Shown: positions 35,541-44,688, counted from the stretch's first letter. The stretch is DNA of 64,000 nt from Stigmatella aurantiaca (GCF_900109545.1 NZ_FOAP01000008.1:186001-250000); one strand, 5' to 3'. Numbers and translations are program-made. The notes: generated from the letters alone by a model not told the origin.

Positions 35541-36310
35541 TGACTGCCACCCGCTACTGCCGCTTTCTCCACGAGGGCCGTGCCCACCATGGCCGCATCG
35601 AGGGCCAGGAGGTGGTGGTGCTCACCGCCGCGCCCTGGGCCGGGGGCAAGGAGACGGGGCTGCGGCGCTCGCTGTCCTCGCTCGCGCTGCTGGTGCCCTC
35701 CGAGGCCTCGAAGGTCGTCTGCATCGGGCAGAACTACCGCAAGCACGCCGAGGAGATGGGCAAGCCCGTCCCCCCCGAGCCGCTCCTGTTCATCAAGCCC
35801 TCCACGGCGCTCAACGGGCCGCGCTCGCCCATCCGCCTGCCCAAGGCCAGCCAGGAGGTGCACTACGAGGCGGAGCTGGGCCTGGTCATCGGCGAGCGGC
35901 TGAAGAACGCGGACGAGGCCACCGCGGCGCGCGCCATCTGGGGGCTCACCTGCATCAACGACGTCACGGCGCGCGACATCCAGCGCCGGGAAATCCAGCA
36001 CACCCGCGCCAAGAGCTACGACACCTTCGCCTGCGCGGGGCCCTGGGCCGTGACGGGGCTGTCGCCCGCGGACCTGCGCATCCTCTGCCGCGTGAATGGC
36101 CAGGTGCGCCAGGACAGCCGCACCTCCGACATGGTCTTCAGCCCCGCCCAGCTGGTGTCCTTCATCTCCCACATCATGACGCTCCTGCCTGGTGACCTGG
36201 TAAGCACGGGCACCCCGTCCGGGGTGGGCGCGCTGGCGGCCGGCGACACCGTGGAGGTGGAGCTGGAGGGAATCGGAACCCTGGCCAATCCGGTTGAGAT
36301 GGAGCCGTGA
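35537..36310 (+). CDS. fumarylacetoacetate-hydrolase-family protein
   Basis: The 257-residue protein has a short N-terminal region and the FAH domain with [14 protein letters not shown], metal ligands in [10 protein letters not shown] and NDVTARDIQ, and the closing STGTPSGVG. Such small members act as acylpyruvate hydrolases or oxaloacetate decarboxylases rather than true fumarylacetoacetase. Its place between dapB and folK, with four-base overlaps on both sides, suggests clean-up of a keto-acid such as the oxaloacetate or pyruvate by-products of nearby steps, which is inference. Confidence 0.9.
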   Translation: MMTATRYCRFLHEGRAHHGRIEGQEVVVLTAAPWAGGKETGLRRSLSSLALLVPSEASKVVCIGQNYRKHAEEMGKPVPPEPLLFIKPSTALNGPRSPIRLPKASQEVHYEAELGLVIGERLKNADEATAARAIWGLTCINDVTARDIQRREIQHTRAKSYDTFACAGPWAVTGLSPADLRILCRVNGQVRQDSRTSDMVFSPAQLVSFISHIMTLLPGDLVSTGTPSGVGALAAGDTVEVELEGIGTLANPVEMEP

Positions 36311-36834
36311 GCACCAACGTCTATGTGGGACTGGGGTCCAACGAAGGAGACCGCGAAGGCCGCCTCGTGGCGGCCCTGGAGGCGCTCTCGCGCATCGACG
36401 CGGTCTCCGTGATGCGCCACTCCTCGCTGTTCGAGAGCGCGCCGGTGGGCCCCTCCCAGCCTCCCTTCCTCAACGCGGTGGTGGCGCTGGACTGCGAGCT
36501 GCCCCCGCAGCGGCTGCTGACCATCCTCCAGCGCATCGAGCATGATCTCGGCCGCCGCCGCGACGGGACGCGCTGGGGCCCCCGTCCCATTGATCTCGAC
36601 ATCCTCCTGTGGGGGAGCGAGGTGGTGGCGGACGCGAACCTCCAGGTGCCCCACCTGGAGCTGCACAAGCGCCGCTTCGCCCTGGAGCCCCTGGTGGAGC
36701 TGGCCCCCGAGTTGAAGCACCCCGTGCTGGGCGTGACGGTGAGCGAGCTGCTCATCCGCCTTGCCCCGCAGGATGTCCGCCGGTGCTCGGCCACGCAGTG
36801 GCCCGAGGCCCGCTTCCTGGAACACGACTCATGA
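36307..36834 (+). CDS. folK: 2-amino-4-hydroxy-6-hydroxymethyldihydropteridine pyrophosphokinase
   Basis: The 175-residue protein starts at GTG 36307. The HPPK signature is complete: VGLGSNEGDREGRL near the N-terminus and RRRDGTRWGPRPIDLD with the magnesium-binding Asp pair. It transfers pyrophosphate from ATP to the pterin in folate synthesis. There is no FolB or FolP domain attached. The stop overlaps the start of the TPR protein gene by a few bases. Confidence 0.95.
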   Translation: MSTNVYVGLGSNEGDREGRLVAALEALSRIDAVSVMRHSSLFESAPVGPSQPPFLNAVVALDCELPPQRLLTILQRIEHDLGRRRDGTRWGPRPIDLDILLWGSEVVADANLQVPHLELHKRRFALEPLVELAPELKHPVLGVTVSELLIRLAPQDVRRCSATQWPEARFLEHDS

Positions 36835-38225
36835 TGCTTGCCCTGACCTTCGCCACCGCGGCCCTGCTGGGCGCGGATCCCTCCAACCTGCCGCCCAACC
36901 ACCCGCCCGTCCCGCCGGGGGTGAGTGCCTCGCCCGCGGCCCCTGGGGGCGCGCTGCCCCAGGGGCATCCTCCCTTCGCGGGGGGCGGCGACACGCCGGC
37001 GCCCGCGGCCCCGGGCTCGCTGCCCGCGGGACACCCGCCCATGTCGGAGACGGGGCGCGCGCCGCCTTCGGCCGAGGAGCTGCTCAAGCAGCTCGACTCG
37101 ACCGAGGGGCTGCGCACGCGGGAGAAGACCTTCGAGATCGCCTCGTCGCTGGGCAAGCTCTACTACGCGAACGGGCGCACCGCGGACTCGGTGATGTACT
37201 TCCTCCAGGCCGAGGAGAAGGCCGTGAAGACGCGCGCGCTCTACCTGGAGCAGCGCAAGAAGCTCGGCAAGAAGCCCGTGCCCAGCGCGGAGGAGGCCCA
37301 GTGCGGCTTCGCCGCGAACGCGTCCGTGGAGGACATGGGCAAGGTGGCCGAGGAGCGCGCGAAGAAGGGTGACGCCGCGGGGGCCGCGGCCTGCGCGAGG
37401 GCCGCGCTGGCGCCGGTCATCGAGGTGGAGGTGCTGCGTGCCAACGCGCTCTACCTCTCCGGGGACATGCAGGGCGCGCTCACCGTGTACGGGCGGGTGC
37501 TGGAGGTCGTCCCCTCTCACGAGGAGGCGCTCTTCTCCCGCTCGGCGGTGCTGTACGAGACGAAGGGCGAGGACGTGAAGGCGCTGCAGACGGCGCACGA
37601 GGGCTTCCAGGCCTTCGTGGCGATGCACCCGGACTCGCCCCGGGCGGACCTGGCCAAGCAACTGGGCCAGTTCGCCGAGGACACGGCGAAGGCCGGAGGC
37701 CGTCAGAAGTGGAAGCAGGCCCGCGCGGAGGACCGGCGCGTCCGCCTGTCGCAGCCGCTGCCGCCGCAGCGGCCCATGGAGGCCATGCCGCCGGCCCAGG
37801 CGGCCGCGGGCTCGGGCGGCATGCCCACGCTGACGCCGGAGATGGTGGACGCCATCCAGAACACCGAGCGCACGCCGGAGCTGGAGGCGGGCCTGGCCAA
37901 GCTGGTGGAGGAGGGCGAGGAGCACCTGGCGCGGGGCCGCTATGACGAGGCGCTGGCCGCCTACCGCCGCGTGGTGCCCTTCCAGCCGGAGAACGGGCGC
38001 GCCAAGGCGGGCATGGCCTGGGCGATGGTGGGCCTGGGCCGGCCCATGGCCGACCGCATCTGGGGCGTCGCCGTGAGCTCGGACGCGGCGGCGGTGGAGA
38101 AGCTGGGCGACACCCTGCAAGCGCGCGGCGACGAGCGGGGCGCCAAGGCGCTGTGGACCAAGCTGCTGAACTCCGCGCCCGACTACCCGAACAAGGCGAA
38201 CCTGCAAGCCAAGGCCAACCCCTGA
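36831..38225 (+). CDS. tetratricopeptide-repeat protein with signal-like N-terminus
   Basis: The 464-residue protein starts at ATG 36831 (MMLALTFATAALLGA), which overlaps the folK stop. A Pro/Gly-rich segment (residues 15-80) holds four copies of a PPxHPPxxxG-like unit. TPR-like helices follow (for example EIASSLGKLYYANGRTADSV, then LRANALYLSGDMQGALTVY and GRYDEALAAYRRVVPFQ). It probably scaffolds other proteins in the periplasm or at the membrane. The first in-frame codons upstream (36609) are antisense-like readings within folK and are not used. Confidence 0.82.
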   Translation: MMLALTFATAALLGADPSNLPPNHPPVPPGVSASPAAPGGALPQGHPPFAGGGDTPAPAAPGSLPAGHPPMSETGRAPPSAEELLKQLDSTEGLRTREKTFEIASSLGKLYYANGRTADSVMYFLQAEEKAVKTRALYLEQRKKLGKKPVPSAEEAQCGFAANASVEDMGKVAEERAKKGDAAGAAACARAALAPVIEVEVLRANALYLSGDMQGALTVYGRVLEVVPSHEEALFSRSAVLYETKGEDVKALQTAHEGFQAFVAMHPDSPRADLAKQLGQFAEDTAKAGGRQKWKQARAEDRRVRLSQPLPPQRPMEAMPPAQAAAGSGGMPTLTPEMVDAIQNTERTPELEAGLAKLVEEGEEHLARGRYDEALAAYRRVVPFQPENGRAKAGMAWAMVGLGRPMADRIWGVAVSSDAAAVEKLGDTLQARGDERGAKALWTKLLNSAPDYPNKANLQAKANP

Positions 38226-38389
38226 GCCGCGCGGTGCAGGGCAGGCGGCCATTCGAGCCATCCCCGGGCTTGTTCCCCGTCTGACGGGTGGGCGGGCCCA
38301 TGCTTGGACTTCCCGCATGGATTGCCTCCCCAGCCTGTCTTCGCTCGCGTGCCTACTGTCATCTGTAGGAACCGCGAACGAGGGGACAC

Positions 38390-39085
38390 ATGATCCGGAA
38401 GAACTGGAGAACGGCGTTGCTGGTGGCCGCCAGTGGCGCGTTGGTGGCTTTGAGCGGATGCAGCGCGGGGCACGCGAACACGCGCGTGAAGGACGAGTGG
38501 ATGGCCCGGGTGCCCGAGAGTGAACTCGGGGACGTGCGCGAGGCCCAGACCCAGCGGCTTCAGGCGAACGACGCCATTGTCCGGGCCGATGTGGAGATCC
38601 GCGACGCGGAGCGCGCGCTGGAGGTCGTCCGCCGCGAGGAGGGCGCCGCCCGCATGCGCAAGGAGGCCGAGCAGGCCTCGGTGAAGGCCGCCGAGGCCAA
38701 GGGCCAGCGCGACCAGATTGGAGACGCGCAAGCCTCCTTGAAGGCCGCGCAGGGCATGCACGAGGCCGCCAAGGCGCAGGTGGCCTGGCGTGAGCACGTG
38801 GTGGAGATGAAGAAGGGCCAGAAGGAGCTCCGCGAGCGCGAGGCGGAGGTGGCCAACGCCGAGCTCTCCCTGGCCGAGTACCGGGCGCTGAAGAACAGCG
38901 GCGACGTGCGCGCGGATCAGCTCTCCGAGGCCGACTTCAACAAGGCCGTGTCGGAGGCGCGGAGCCGGCTCGCCTCCACCCAGAAGAAGATAGAGAAGAG
39001 CCAGAAGCAGGAGCGCGAGGCACGCGCCCAGTGGGAGAACCTGCGCGACCGGGCCCAGGGCTACGGCGGCAGCGGCCGGGACTAA
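38390..39085 (+). CDS. coiled-coil lipoprotein
   Basis: The 231-residue protein has a lipobox in GALVALSGC (Cys24) and then an almost wholly helical, Glu/Arg/Ala/Lys-rich chain with heptad-like spacing up to residue 220 (for example RREEGAARMRKEAEQASV). It resembles periplasmic spacer or OmpA-interacting lipoproteins in which a long helix spans the envelope. No domain is recognised. It is convergent with the arabinose-5-phosphate isomerase gene, with 39 bases that hold a small hairpin. Confidence 0.78.
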   Translation: MIRKNWRTALLVAASGALVALSGCSAGHANTRVKDEWMARVPESELGDVREAQTQRLQANDAIVRADVEIRDAERALEVVRREEGAARMRKEAEQASVKAAEAKGQRDQIGDAQASLKAAQGMHEAAKAQVAWREHVVEMKKGQKELREREAEVANAELSLAEYRALKNSGDVRADQLSEADFNKAVSEARSRLASTQKKIEKSQKQEREARAQWENLRDRAQGYGGSGRD

Positions 39086-39096
39086 GCGCCCCGTCA

Positions 39097-39119
39097 TGCG
39101 CCCCGGTTCCTGGGGGGCA
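39097..39119. terminator. possible bidirectional terminator
   Basis: TGCGCCCC and GGGGGGCA pair with one mismatch around a seven-base loop, between convergent genes. There is no U run, so the assignment is weak. Confidence 0.35.
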
Positions 39120-39124
39120 AGGCT

Positions 39125-40186
39125 TCACAGGAACCGGGCGGCCAGCAGGTCCTGCACGTCCAGCAGCCCCACGGCCCGTCCGTCCGCATCCACCACGGGG
39201 AGCTGATCCACCCGGGACTCGCGCATCTGCGCGGCGGCGGTGAGCACCAGCGTCTCGGGGCTGACGCACCGGGGGCGCCGGCCCATCACGTCGCGCATGA
39301 GCACGGTGAAGTCCGTGCGGCCCTGCTCCACCAGCCGGCGCAAGTCTCCGTCCGTGAAGATGCCCACCAGCTTGCCGTGGCGGTCCACCACGCTGGTGGC
39401 GCCCGGGCGGCCCGGCGTCTGGGTCATCACCCCCACGGCATCGGACAGCCTCGCGGACTCCTTCACCACCGGGTTGTTGGGGCCCGTGCGCATGACATCG
39501 GCCACCCGCTGCACGGAGCGGCCAATCTTTCCGCCCGGGTGCAGGTGGGCGTACTGCTCCGTGGTGAAGCTGCGCGAGCGCATGAGCGTCATCACCAGGG
39601 CATCGCCCAGGGCATGCAGCGCGGCCGTGGACGTGGTGGGCACCAGGCCCATGGGGCACGCCTCCTCCAGCCGTCCCAGGTCCAGCACGAGGTCCGCGCC
39701 CCGCGCCAGGGGGCTGTCCGCCTCACCCGTCAGGGCGATGACGGGGATCTCCATCCTGCGGAACGAGGGCAGCAGCCGGAGCAACTCCTCGGTGGCGCCG
39801 CTGTTGGACAGGGCGAGGATGACATCGCTCCGGCCCACGCGGCCCAGGTCTCCGTGGACCGCCTCGGCGGGGTGCAGGAAGAAGGAGCGGATGCCGGTGG
39901 AGGCCAGCGTGGCCGAGAGCTTCTGGCCGATGAGCCCCGCCTTGCCCATGCCCGTCACCACGGCCTGGCCCTGGCACGCGCGCAGCAGGGACACCGCCCG
40001 GAGGAACGGGGTGCCCAGCCGTCCGGTCAGCCCCTGGATGGCGCGGGCCTCGGCTTCGAGCACCTCGCGGGCATAGGACAGGAGCACCGTGGCGTCCTCC
40101 TCGGCCAGCCCCGGCGGGAGGCTGCGGGAGGAGGGCAGGGCGCGAAGACGCGGCTTCTTGGCGGTGGAACGGGGGGCGCGGGCCAT
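39125..40186 (-). CDS. kdsD: arabinose-5-phosphate isomerase (SIS plus tandem CBS)
   Basis: The 353-residue protein has a basic N-terminal extension of about 25 residues, a SIS domain (VTGMGKAGLIGQKL, SFFLHPAEAVHGDLG, ALSNSGATEEL, MGLVPTTSTAAL), the linking YAHLHPGGKIGR motif of KdsD/KpsF proteins, and two CBS domains to the C-terminus. It interconverts ribulose 5-phosphate and arabinose 5-phosphate, the first step to KDO in lipopolysaccharide. The neighbouring transaldolase draws on the same pentose phosphate pool; the genes are divergent. Confidence 0.93.
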   Translation of the reverse strand: MARAPRSTAKKPRLRALPSSRSLPPGLAEEDATVLLSYAREVLEAEARAIQGLTGRLGTPFLRAVSLLRACQGQAVVTGMGKAGLIGQKLSATLASTGIRSFFLHPAEAVHGDLGRVGRSDVILALSNSGATEELLRLLPSFRRMEIPVIALTGEADSPLARGADLVLDLGRLEEACPMGLVPTTSTAALHALGDALVMTLMRSRSFTTEQYAHLHPGGKIGRSVQRVADVMRTGPNNPVVKESARLSDAVGVMTQTPGRPGATSVVDRHGKLVGIFTDGDLRRLVEQGRTDFTVLMRDVMGRRPRCVSPETLVLTAAAQMRESRVDQLPVVDADGRAVGLLDVQDLLAARFL

Positions 40187-40327
40187 GGCTCCCCCCCGTT
40201 CTACCCCCGCCCTGGCGGAGGCCGCTACCCTTGACGCAGTGCGAGCCGTCGGTTACGCGCTCGCCCGCCCGGTCCCCGGGCTGAACGGTTCTGCCTGCAC
40301 CCGCAGGCCCCTTTGGGAGAGCACGAG

Positions 40328-40990
40328 ATGAAGTTCTTCATCGATACGGCGGATGTCAGCGAGATTCGCAAGGCGTACGACATGGGGTGCGTGGACGGGG
40401 TGACGACGAACCCGTCGCTCCTGGCCAAGGTGGGCCGTGGGCTGGAGGAGACCATCCGGGAGATCTGCTCCATCGTGGATGGCCCCATCAGCGCCGAGTG
40501 CGTGTCGCTGGAGGCGCCCGAGCTCATCAAGGAGGGGCGCACGCTGGCGAAGATTCACGACAACGTCGTGGTGAAGATTCCGATGGGCACCGAGGGGATG
40601 AAGGCCGTCAAGGCGCTCACCGCCGAGGGCATCCGGACCAACGTGACGCTCGTCTTCTCCGCCAACCAGGCGCTGCTGTGCGCCAAGGCGGGCGCCACCT
40701 ATGTCTCCCCGTTCGTGGGGCGCCTGGATGACATCTCCGAGGACGGCATGGAGCTCATCTCCAACGTCATCGAGATCTACCGCAACTACGACTTCACCAC
40801 GCAGGTGCTGGTGGCCAGCGTGCGCCACCCGGTGCACGTGCTCCAGGCGGCGCGCCTGGGCGCGGATGTGGCCACGCTGCCCTTCAGCGTCATCAACCAG
40901 CTGGCGCAGCACCCGCTCACCGACGCCGGCATCAAGAAGTTCCTGGCGGACTGGGAGAAGGTGCCCAAGAAGGCGCCCTCCGCCCCGTAG
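40328..40990 (+). CDS. fsa: fructose-6-phosphate aldolase / transaldolase (small type)
   Basis: The 220-residue protein from ATG 40328 ([14 protein letters not shown]) fits the small decameric transaldolase group. The Schiff-base Lys83 is in [25 protein letters not shown] is the phosphate-binding strand; [11 protein letters not shown] and LVASVRHP are later conserved strands. It moves dihydroxyacetone units between sugar phosphates or cleaves fructose 6-phosphate; sequence alone cannot separate these. It is followed by a strong terminator that it shares with the convergent lipoprotein gene. Confidence 0.93.
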   Translation: MKFFIDTADVSEIRKAYDMGCVDGVTTNPSLLAKVGRGLEETIREICSIVDGPISAECVSLEAPELIKEGRTLAKIHDNVVVKIPMGTEGMKAVKALTAEGIRTNVTLVFSANQALLCAKAGATYVSPFVGRLDDISEDGMELISNVIEIYRNYDFTTQVLVASVRHPVHVLQAARLGADVATLPFSVINQLAQHPLTDAGIKKFLADWEKVPKKAPSAP

Positions 40991-41002
40991 GCCCAAAAAA
41001 GA

Positions 41003-41031
41003 AGCCACCGCCCCTGCTCCGGGCGGTGGCT
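41003..41031. terminator. bidirectional intrinsic terminator
   Basis: An 11-bp perfect stem AGCCACCGCCC / GGGCGGTGGCT closes a seven-base loop. A run of A (40994-40999) precedes it, giving a U run on the minus-strand transcript; on the plus side TCTCAGTTCTTC follows. It lies between two convergent stops. Confidence 0.8.
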
Positions 41032-41054
41032 CTCAGTTCTTCACGGCCCGTGGG

Positions 41055-43352
41055 CTACTGGAACACGGCCTGGAACTGGATGACGGGCGACGACGAGAAG
41101 GTGTGGTTCGCCTGGAGATCGATGATGGACTGCATGGCAGAGCCCGAGGTGGTGGCGCCCACGAGGTTGATCGTGCCTGAGTTGCCGCCCTTCTCCGGGA
41201 AGGAGAACCGGTTGTGGCGCACGCAACGGGTCTTCACCGGAGAGCTCCCCGAGCCGGGCGGGGTGGGCTTGCCGCTGTTGCAGATCTCTCCCAGCAGGAG
41301 GCTTCCGTCGGCCTGGGTAGTGGCCTCCCGGCTCTCGTAGGCAATCTCGAACCCGCCGTAGGCAAAGGCGTTCGCATCCGACTGGATGTTGACGGAGCCC
41401 CGGCTACCGGACTTCTTGACCACTAAACCCGCGCCGTCCGAGGACATGCGGTTGAAGTAGTCGTCGGACCAGTTGAATCGGATCGGAACGGTCTGGTTCA
41501 CCCCGACGGCGTAGGGCGGGCTCGCGGGCAGCCACAGGTGGTTGGCGGTGTCCAGGGACAGCGGGCCCGTGTAGACGATGTGGATGGGGCGCCAGATCTG
41601 CGTGTTGCTGTCCCAGCAGCCGTTGGGGCCGTCCCACACGCCGTTCTTGGTCGCCGGGGCGGAGGGGTTGGCGCAGTCGATGCGCTCGGTATCGATGAAG
41701 AACTCACCCGGGTCCCACTTTCCGTTGTCGTTGCGGTCCACCAGCGGCTCGCCCAGGTCGACGAACCACTCGCCCGGATCCCACTTGCCGTTGAGGATGC
41801 CGTTGGTGCCGGAGCCGTCGTAGAAGTCCTCCTCGCCACCGACGACCGCGATCACCGTGACGGCCATGTCGCGCGCGTTGCGGCCCTGGGGGTCATCCAG
41901 GTCGGCGCCGACGTGCAGCTCCCCGGTCATCGGGGTGACGGCATAGGGGGGGAAGGTGCCGCTGGTGCTGAAGATGGTGGTGGCCACGCCCGTGTCCGCG
42001 GAGGGCGCGCTGCCCGTCTGGGGCTTGGAGTCGACCGGGCTGTTGATCTTCCCGGCCTCCGGATACCACTGGACGGTGGTGGCCAGGCCGACGGGATTGC
42101 CGAAGCGGTCCGACAGGGCGGCCGTGCAGTTGGTGTTGAGGCTGCGGGGAGGGGGGGTGGCGTGCAGCGCACCCAGGTTCTTCCGGACGCAGTCCACTAC
42201 CAGGCCGCGGTCGGACGGCTTGCCGCCCACGATGGGCGTTCCCGGGTGGGAGACGCTCAGCTCACGCGACGAACCAATCGTGGCGGAGACGGTCGCCTTG
42301 ACGATGGCGACACCCACCGTGTTGCCCGCGCGCAGCGTGGTGGAGGCGATGCCCTCCGCGTTGGTCACGGCCTTGTCCGTGGCGTTGGCTTCCGCCGCGC
42401 CGGAGACGGTGAAGCTCAGCTCCACGCCCGGCACGGGCTTCTGCGCGGCGTCGGTGATCTTGAAGTACAGGGGGGTGGTCGTATCCCGGCCCGAGGACTC
42501 GATGCCGATGAGCGCCTTGGTGGTCTTGTCGGTGATGTACGACACGGTGGAGATCGCCGTGAAGGTGAGGCTCGTCTTGAGGCTGCCCTCGGCCAGCGTC
42601 GCGGTGATCTCCGCGGTGCCAGGCCCCATGTTGGCGGCATACAGGGGCACCGAGGCCGTTCCCGAGGTGTTGGTGGTCGCCGTGATGCTGGTGGTTCCCT
42701 CCGCGGGCGCGAACGAGCCGCGGTTGGTCGTGAAGCTGATCTGCTTGCCCGGCACGGGCGCGCTGGTGGTCTTGTTGGTGACGGTGACGCTGACCGGAGT
42801 CTGATCGCCCGTGTTGGCGATCAGCAGGGACTTGCCCGTCGACAGCGTCACGTTGAGGTCGCCGAATTGGGTCGGGGGGCCACCGTCGGTGCCACCATCC
42901 GTCCCGCCGTCGGTGCCGCCATCCGTGCCCCCGTCGCCGGGGTTGGTGCCGCCGTCCGTCGCGGAGACATTCACCGTGGAGGTGACGCTCACGCCCTTCC
43001 ATTCCGCGGTGATGCGCACGGCGCCCGCGCACTTCGGGTCAAAGGACTTGGCGCAGGTGAAGGTGGTGGTGGCCTCGCCATCCTCCAGCGTCAGTACCTC
43101 CTCCTTGGTGCCATTGCCCAGCAGGCCCGCCGGTGCCGTCAGCGTGACTTCACCCGTACCGGCCGTGCCATCGGCGGACTCGGCCACCACGGTCAGTGTG
43201 GTGCTCTGTCCCTGGCCATTGATGTCGCGGGGCCTGGGCGTGAGCGTGAGGGAGTCTTCATTGCCTCCACCTCCGCCGTCGCCTCCACAGGCCGCACCAA
43301 TGACGAGGGCGAGCGCCAGGCAGGCGCCCGCTCTAAAAAGAGAACGTTGCAT
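41055..43352 (-). CDS. lipoprotein with bacterial Ig-like (Big-type) domains
   Basis: The 765-residue protein from ATG 43352 has a lipobox in LVIGAAC and a Gly-rich tether. Its body has repeated Ig-like modules: residues about 35-125 (LTLTPRPRDI), a DGGT repeat linker, then modules with VTVTNKTTSAPVPGKQISF, ITDAAQKPVPGVELSF and TAALSDRFGNPVGL, which is the invasin/intimin type sequence. Two near-identical acidic units, NGKWDPGEWFVD and NGKWDPGEFFID, look like calcium loops. A probable promoter lies 38 bases above the start. A surface adhesin or scaffolding role is inferred. It is divergent from the acyl-CoA dehydrogenase gene. Confidence 0.83.
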   Translation of the reverse strand: MQRSLFRAGACLALALVIGAACGGDGGGGGNEDSLTLTPRPRDINGQGQSTTLTVVAESADGTAGTGEVTLTAPAGLLGNGTKEEVLTLEDGEATTTFTCAKSFDPKCAGAVRITAEWKGVSVTSTVNVSATDGGTNPGDGGTDGGTDGGTDGGTDGGPPTQFGDLNVTLSTGKSLLIANTGDQTPVSVTVTNKTTSAPVPGKQISFTTNRGSFAPAEGTTSITATTNTSGTASVPLYAANMGPGTAEITATLAEGSLKTSLTFTAISTVSYITDKTTKALIGIESSGRDTTTPLYFKITDAAQKPVPGVELSFTVSGAAEANATDKAVTNAEGIASTTLRAGNTVGVAIVKATVSATIGSSRELSVSHPGTPIVGGKPSDRGLVVDCVRKNLGALHATPPPRSLNTNCTAALSDRFGNPVGLATTVQWYPEAGKINSPVDSKPQTGSAPSADTGVATTIFSTSGTFPPYAVTPMTGELHVGADLDDPQGRNARDMAVTVIAVVGGEEDFYDGSGTNGILNGKWDPGEWFVDLGEPLVDRNDNGKWDPGEFFIDTERIDCANPSAPATKNGVWDGPNGCWDSNTQIWRPIHIVYTGPLSLDTANHLWLPASPPYAVGVNQTVPIRFNWSDDYFNRMSSDGAGLVVKKSGSRGSVNIQSDANAFAYGGFEIAYESREATTQADGSLLLGEICNSGKPTPPGSGSSPVKTRCVRHNRFSFPEKGGNSGTINLVGATTSGSAMQSIIDLQANHTFSSSPVIQFQAVFQ
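42879..42935 (-). repeat. 12-bp tandem repeats encoding DGGT
   Basis: Four 12-base units from 42888 to 42935, plus a partial unit (42879-42887), encode Asp-Gly-Gly-Thr in frame. Codons vary at third positions, so the repeat is maintained at protein level as a linker. Similar linkers are common in myxobacterial lipoproteins. Confidence 0.85.
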
Positions 43353-43389
43353 TAAGGATGAACTCCTGATGAAAAACGTAGGGGGCCGA

Positions 43390-43419
43390 ACAGTATTTCG
43401 ACTCTTCACCCTTCGTCAA
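43390..43419 (-). promoter_or_regulatory. sigma-70-type promoter for the Ig-like lipoprotein gene
   Basis: On the minus strand TTGACG (43414-43419) and TACTGT (43390-43395) are 18 bases apart, and ATG 43352 lies 37 bases beyond. The -35 matches five of six consensus bases; the -10 is weak. Confidence 0.4.
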
Positions 43420-43460
43420 AAGCCACAACCTTCCTTTCGCTCTCGAATCCCGAGGAACGC

Positions 43461-44597
43461 ATGGACTTCCAGCTCTCAGATTCTCAACGCGCGCTTCAAG
43501 AGACCGCCCGCAAGTTCTCGCGTGAAGTGGTGCGTCCCAAGTCCGCCCACTACGACGAGACGGCCGAGTTTCCCAAGGAGCTCATCGCCGCCGCGCATGA
43601 GCTGGGGCTCATCAACATGGCCATTCCCCAGGAATACAATGGTCTGGGATTGTCCCACCTCGAGCAGGTCATCGTGTGCGAGGAGTTGAGCTGGGGCGAT
43701 GCCTCGGTGGCCACCACCATCGTGGCCAACGACCTGGCGAACCTGCCCATCATCCTGGCGGGAACGCCGGAGCAGAAGAAGCGCTTCCTGACGCCCTTCA
43801 CCGAGAAGCTGAAGTTCTCCTCGTTCTGCCTCACCGAGCCCTCCGCGGGCTCGGACGTGGCGGGCCTGTCCACCACCGCCCGGCTCGAGGGGGACCACTA
43901 CGTCCTCAACGGCTCCAAGTGCTTCATCACCAACGGCACCTACGCGGAGCAGTACACGGTGTTCGCCACCGTGGACAAAGCCCGGAAGCACAAGGGCATC
44001 AGCTGCTTCGTGGTGGAGGGCCAGCCGAAGGGGCTCACCATCGGCAAGCACGAGAACAAGATGGGCCAGCGCGCCAGCAACACCGTCACCCTCACCTTCG
44101 AGGATGTGCGCGTGCCGGTGGCCAACCGCATCGGCGAGGAGGGTCAGGGCTTCCTCATCGCCATGGAGACCCTGGACAACAGCCGCCCCCTGACGGCCAT
44201 GTTCTCGGTGGGCATCGCCCGCGCCGCGCTCGAGCACAGCCTGGAGTACAGCTCCCAGCGCCAGACGTTCGGCAAGCCCATCCGCGAGCACCAGGGCGTC
44301 CAGTTCATGCTCGCCGACATGGGCATGAACATCCAGGCCGCCCGCCTGCTCACCTACCAGAGCGCATGGCTGCTGGATGAGGGGCAGCGCAACACCCTCG
44401 TCTCCAGCTACGCCAAGTGCTTCGCGGCCGACATGGCCATGAAGGTGACGACCGACGCCGTCCAGGTTTACGGCGGTTACGGGTACATCAAGGAGTACCC
44501 CGTCGAGAAGCTGATGCGCGACGCCAAGCTCATTCAGATTTACGAGGGCACCAGCCAGGTGCAGCGGCTCGTCATCGCGCGGGAACTGTTCAAGTAG
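43461..44597 (+). CDS. acyl-CoA dehydrogenase
   Basis: The 378-residue protein has the standard length and motif order: FCLTEPSAGSDVAGL for FAD and substrate, the FVVEGQPKGL strand, YSSQRQTFGKPI, and QVYGGYGYIKEYPVEKLMRD. The catalytic Glu is in IQIYEGTSQVQ, the position found in short- and medium-chain enzymes. It oxidises acyl-CoA to enoyl-CoA and passes electrons to the flavoprotein encoded next. A 118-base gap with its own promoter separates it from etfB, so it may be transcribed apart. Confidence 0.95.
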   Translation: MDFQLSDSQRALQETARKFSREVVRPKSAHYDETAEFPKELIAAAHELGLINMAIPQEYNGLGLSHLEQVIVCEELSWGDASVATTIVANDLANLPIILAGTPEQKKRFLTPFTEKLKFSSFCLTEPSAGSDVAGLSTTARLEGDHYVLNGSKCFITNGTYAEQYTVFATVDKARKHKGISCFVVEGQPKGLTIGKHENKMGQRASNTVTLTFEDVRVPVANRIGEEGQGFLIAMETLDNSRPLTAMFSVGIARAALEHSLEYSSQRQTFGKPIREHQGVQFMLADMGMNIQAARLLTYQSAWLLDEGQRNTLVSSYAKCFAADMAMKVTTDAVQVYGGYGYIKEYPVEKLMRDAKLIQIYEGTSQVQRLVIARELFK

Positions 44598-44628
44598 AAA
44601 AGTTAATCTCCGTTCCGCGTCGTTTCGC

Positions 44629-44657
44629 TTGCCGGCGCGGGACGTGGGGCCTATTAC
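44629..44657 (+). promoter_or_regulatory. sigma-70-type promoter for etfB-etfA
   Basis: TTGCCG (44629-44634) and TATTAC (44652-44657) are 17 bases apart and lie 58 bases above GTG 44716. Both boxes match four of six consensus bases. Confidence 0.45.
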
Positions 44658-44672
44658 TCCAGGCCGCTCTTA

Positions 44673-44688
44673 TTGATTCACCAATCAA
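44673..44688. promoter_or_regulatory. palindromic operator-like site in the etfB leader
   Basis: TTGATT-CACC-AATCAA is a perfect inverted repeat about 10 bases below the expected transcription start, where a repressor would block elongation. It could also be a leader hairpin. Confidence 0.4.

Noticed and set aside
42879-42935. DGGT repeats as a CRISPR or mobile repeat
   Set aside because: The units are 12 bases, directly joined and in frame as a protein linker, with no spacers.
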